Shown: piece after piece, positions 62,805 through 64,000 of the stretch
Position numbering within the stretch: the first letter of the stretch is position 1
How the letters are laid out: each line of letters starts with the position of its first letter
Assembly (NCBI RefSeq): GCF_017744135.1
Contig: NZ_JAGHQU010000002.1
Coordinates: 186,001-250,000 of the forward strand
Source: Endozoicomonas sp. G2_2
Lineage (GTDB): Bacteria; Pseudomonadota; Gammaproteobacteria; Nevskiales; Salinisphaeraceae
Length of the DNA stretch: 64,000 nt
Reading direction: 5' to 3'
Notes under the pieces: model-generated
What the model saw: the letters and a program-made list of their open reading frames with translations, nothing else
The model's database searches: none
What the model was told of the DNA's origin: nothing
Translations under genes and position numbers: made by a program

Positions 62805-63673
62805 GACGAGGTTCCGTTGGATTGAGACAGCCCGGCCTGTTTGTCCGGCCAGGTCTGTTTGAACTGTTGGTCCTTGTTGTCGTGAACGTGCACCGAAAGC
62901 GCGCCGCGCGCGTCGTCTCGCACGTTGAATTGCAGGCTCGGGTTGGCGCTCAGCGAAAATGTCATCTGTGAATCCAGCACCAGGGCGTCGCCCTTGCGTA
63001 CGTTGATCGCATCGACGAAATGGGCGGGTTCGACAAGCCGCGTGAGCTGGTCCATCTGCAGGCCGGTGATGTTCGGGTGGCGGATCAACAGCTGCGTGCG
63101 CCGGTCGTCGCCTTCGCCCACGCGTATCTGGCGCAGGCGCATCTGCCCCATGTTCTCGCGCGCGGCATCGAGGTCGCGCCCGATCGGCGCCGAACAGCCG
63201 CCGCTGGCCTTGACGTATTTCTTGACCATATACAGCTTCTGATCGGCGGTTTCCGCGATCACGCGCATATAGGTATAGGAATTGACCCGCACCCGGGTCG
63301 CGAGCGTCGCGGATTCGGCCGCCGGGCCGAAATCGAAACGGGCCGACATCGGCACGGGATTGTTGTCGATGACCAGCCACAGGCGGCGTATGGGCGGCGC
63401 GTCTGTGCCGGCGCGTTCGTCGGTGATGGTGATCGGCACGACGGATGGATCCTCGGCGCGGTAGGGCGCATCGAGCGTGATCACATCCTCGCCGTCAGCA
63501 ATCGACCGGTCGGGGAAGTGTTCGGCGCGCAGGCTCTTCCAGGCCGCTTCGTCCTGATCCCGTCGCTGCACATCGGCTTCGGCGGGCAGCGTGAATACGG
63601 CTGCGAGCACGACCATAAAGCCCATGGCGAGCTGGCGTTGCCAGCGGGCGCAAGCGGCGCTGCGGGCTGTCAT
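62801..63673 (-). CDS. Fused SoxYZ-like carrier of quinoprotein systems
   Basis: 290 residues with a signal peptide (LAMGFMVVLAAVFTLPAEA). An N-terminal SoxY-like domain ends in the cysteine motif KASGGCSAPIG; a C-terminal SoxZ-like domain (about 170-290) contains RHPNITGLQMDQLTRL and FNVRDDARGALSVHVHDN. Family members accompany PQQ-dependent dehydrogenases; the cysteine may carry a substrate or redox partner as in SoxY. ATG 63673 (ATGA overlap) or 63679 are both possible starts. Confidence 0.85.
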   Translation of the reverse strand: MTARSAACARWQRQLAMGFMVVLAAVFTLPAEADVQRRDQDEAAWKSLRAEHFPDRSIADGEDVITLDAPYRAEDPSVVPITITDERAGTDAPPIRRLWLVIDNNPVPMSARFDFGPAAESATLATRVRVNSYTYMRVIAETADQKLYMVKKYVKASGGCSAPIGRDLDAARENMGQMRLRQIRVGEGDDRRTQLLIRHPNITGLQMDQLTRLVEPAHFVDAINVRKGDALVLDSQMTFSLSANPSLQFNVRDDARGALSVHVHDNKDQQFKQTWPDKQAGLSQSNGTSS

Positions 63674-64000
63674 TCCCATTCCAGTTCGGTGTAGGCCGCG
63701 GTGATGTTGCGCGGATGGTAATCGTCGAAGAGAAGCCATCGATCACGCTCCGTCTGTGTCGCGTGGGTTGCGGTGTGCTGCAGGCTGTAACCCTCGGCAA
63801 TGGCTTCGCGCACGTCGTCCCGTACCGTTTCGAGATACCGTTGCTGCGGCGCCATCGCTGCCGCCAGATCGTTGCTGACCGGGCCGTGGCCGGGAATGAC
63901 GGTTGCCACTATGCGGTTTGCCGCGAAGTCGTCCATCGTCTCGAGCCAGCCGGTGATGCTGCCGTCGATCGACGGTATGCGATCGACGAACAGCAGATCG
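63670..64000 (-). CDS. MBL-fold metallohydrolase, partial (quinoprotein relay type)
   Basis: Only the C-terminal 109 residues lie in the window; the frame runs off at base 64000. Visible are DLLFVDRIPSIDGSITGWLE and VIPGHGPVSNDLA, where the GHG histidine is a zinc ligand of metallo-beta-lactamase-fold enzymes. With the downstream SoxYZ-like and MoxJ-like genes it matches the zinc metallohydrolase of quinoprotein relay loci. It overlaps the next gene by ATGA. Confidence 0.8.
   Translation of the reverse strand, partial: DLLFVDRIPSIDGSITGWLETMDDFAANRIVATVIPGHGPVSNDLAAAMAPQQRYLETVRDDVREAIAEGYSLQHTATHATQTERDRWLLFDDYHPRNITAAYTELEWE

Noticed and set aside
62805-63380. N-terminal extension of the MoxJ-like gene to 63380
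   Set aside because: The added residues are an arginine-rich out-of-frame reading of the SoxYZ-like gene; the signal peptide begins at 62804.
1-64000. CRISPR arrays, rRNA genes, replication origins
   Set aside because: No regularly spaced repeats, rRNA sequences or DnaA-box clusters were seen.

Overview
The window reads as a high-GC chromosome segment from a gammaproteobacterium. The evidence is a gapless yebC-ruvCAB-ybgC-tolQRAB-pal-cpoB-queE-queC block, a full ccmABCDEFGHI operon and a sucAB-lpdA-kup block. An acidic SucB linker and a Kup potassium transporter fit a salt-tolerant lineage (Salinisphaera-like is my guess, not shown by the sequence). Genes are packed tightly, with many 4-base ATGA overlaps and some GTG or TTG starts.

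Region 1 (1-22.7 kb) is accessory. It opens inside a hybrid polyketide/non-ribosomal peptide synthetase with domain order KS-AT-ACP-aminotransferase-C-A-PCP and no thioesterase. Two alpha/beta hydrolases follow, then a phosphopantetheinyl transferase on the other strand, then a Wzx-type flippase. Facing these, a ten-gene minus-strand operon encodes a Wzy-type exopolysaccharide machine: Wza-like exporter, Wzz-like co-polymerase, a degenerate CpsD-like ATPase, O-antigen ligase/polymerase, a secreted BNR-type protein, three glycosyltransferases, the initiating sugar-phosphate transferase and an outer-membrane barrel. The only flippase for this operon lies on the opposite strand next to the PKS/NRPS genes, so the two clusters look like one system. 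A dead IS481-family transposase lies upstream of the operon.

Region 2 (23.8-50.4 kb) is core: tRNA-Leu(UAA); ccmABCDEFGHI for cytochrome c maturation, with a glycine-riboswitch-like leader between ccmB and ccmC; a MaoC-type dehydratase; galU, which supplies UDP-glucose; sucA-sucB-lpdA (2-oxoglutarate dehydrogenase); kup; yebC-ruvCAB; the Tol-Pal envelope system with YbgC and CpoB; two queuosine/7-deazaguanine genes; and tRNA-Lys(UUU).

Region 3 (50.4-60.6 kb) is mixed: two unrecognised membrane proteins, a divergent CinA-like protein, an orphan FixJ-type regulator, glyoxalase I, a PaaI-type thioesterase, an acetolactate-synthase-like enzyme, a GAF-PAS-PAS-GGDEF-EAL protein with a broken GGDEF site, tRNA-Leu(UAG), a small unknown gene and a DUF302 protein.

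Region 4 (60.6-64 kb) is a minus-strand operon of periplasmic accessory proteins typical of PQQ-dependent dehydrogenases: an MBL-fold hydrolase (cut by the window end), a fused SoxYZ-like carrier, a MoxJ-like substrate-binding protein, an unrecognised secreted protein and a DUF3280/DUF2380-type protein. The dehydrogenase itself is not in view.
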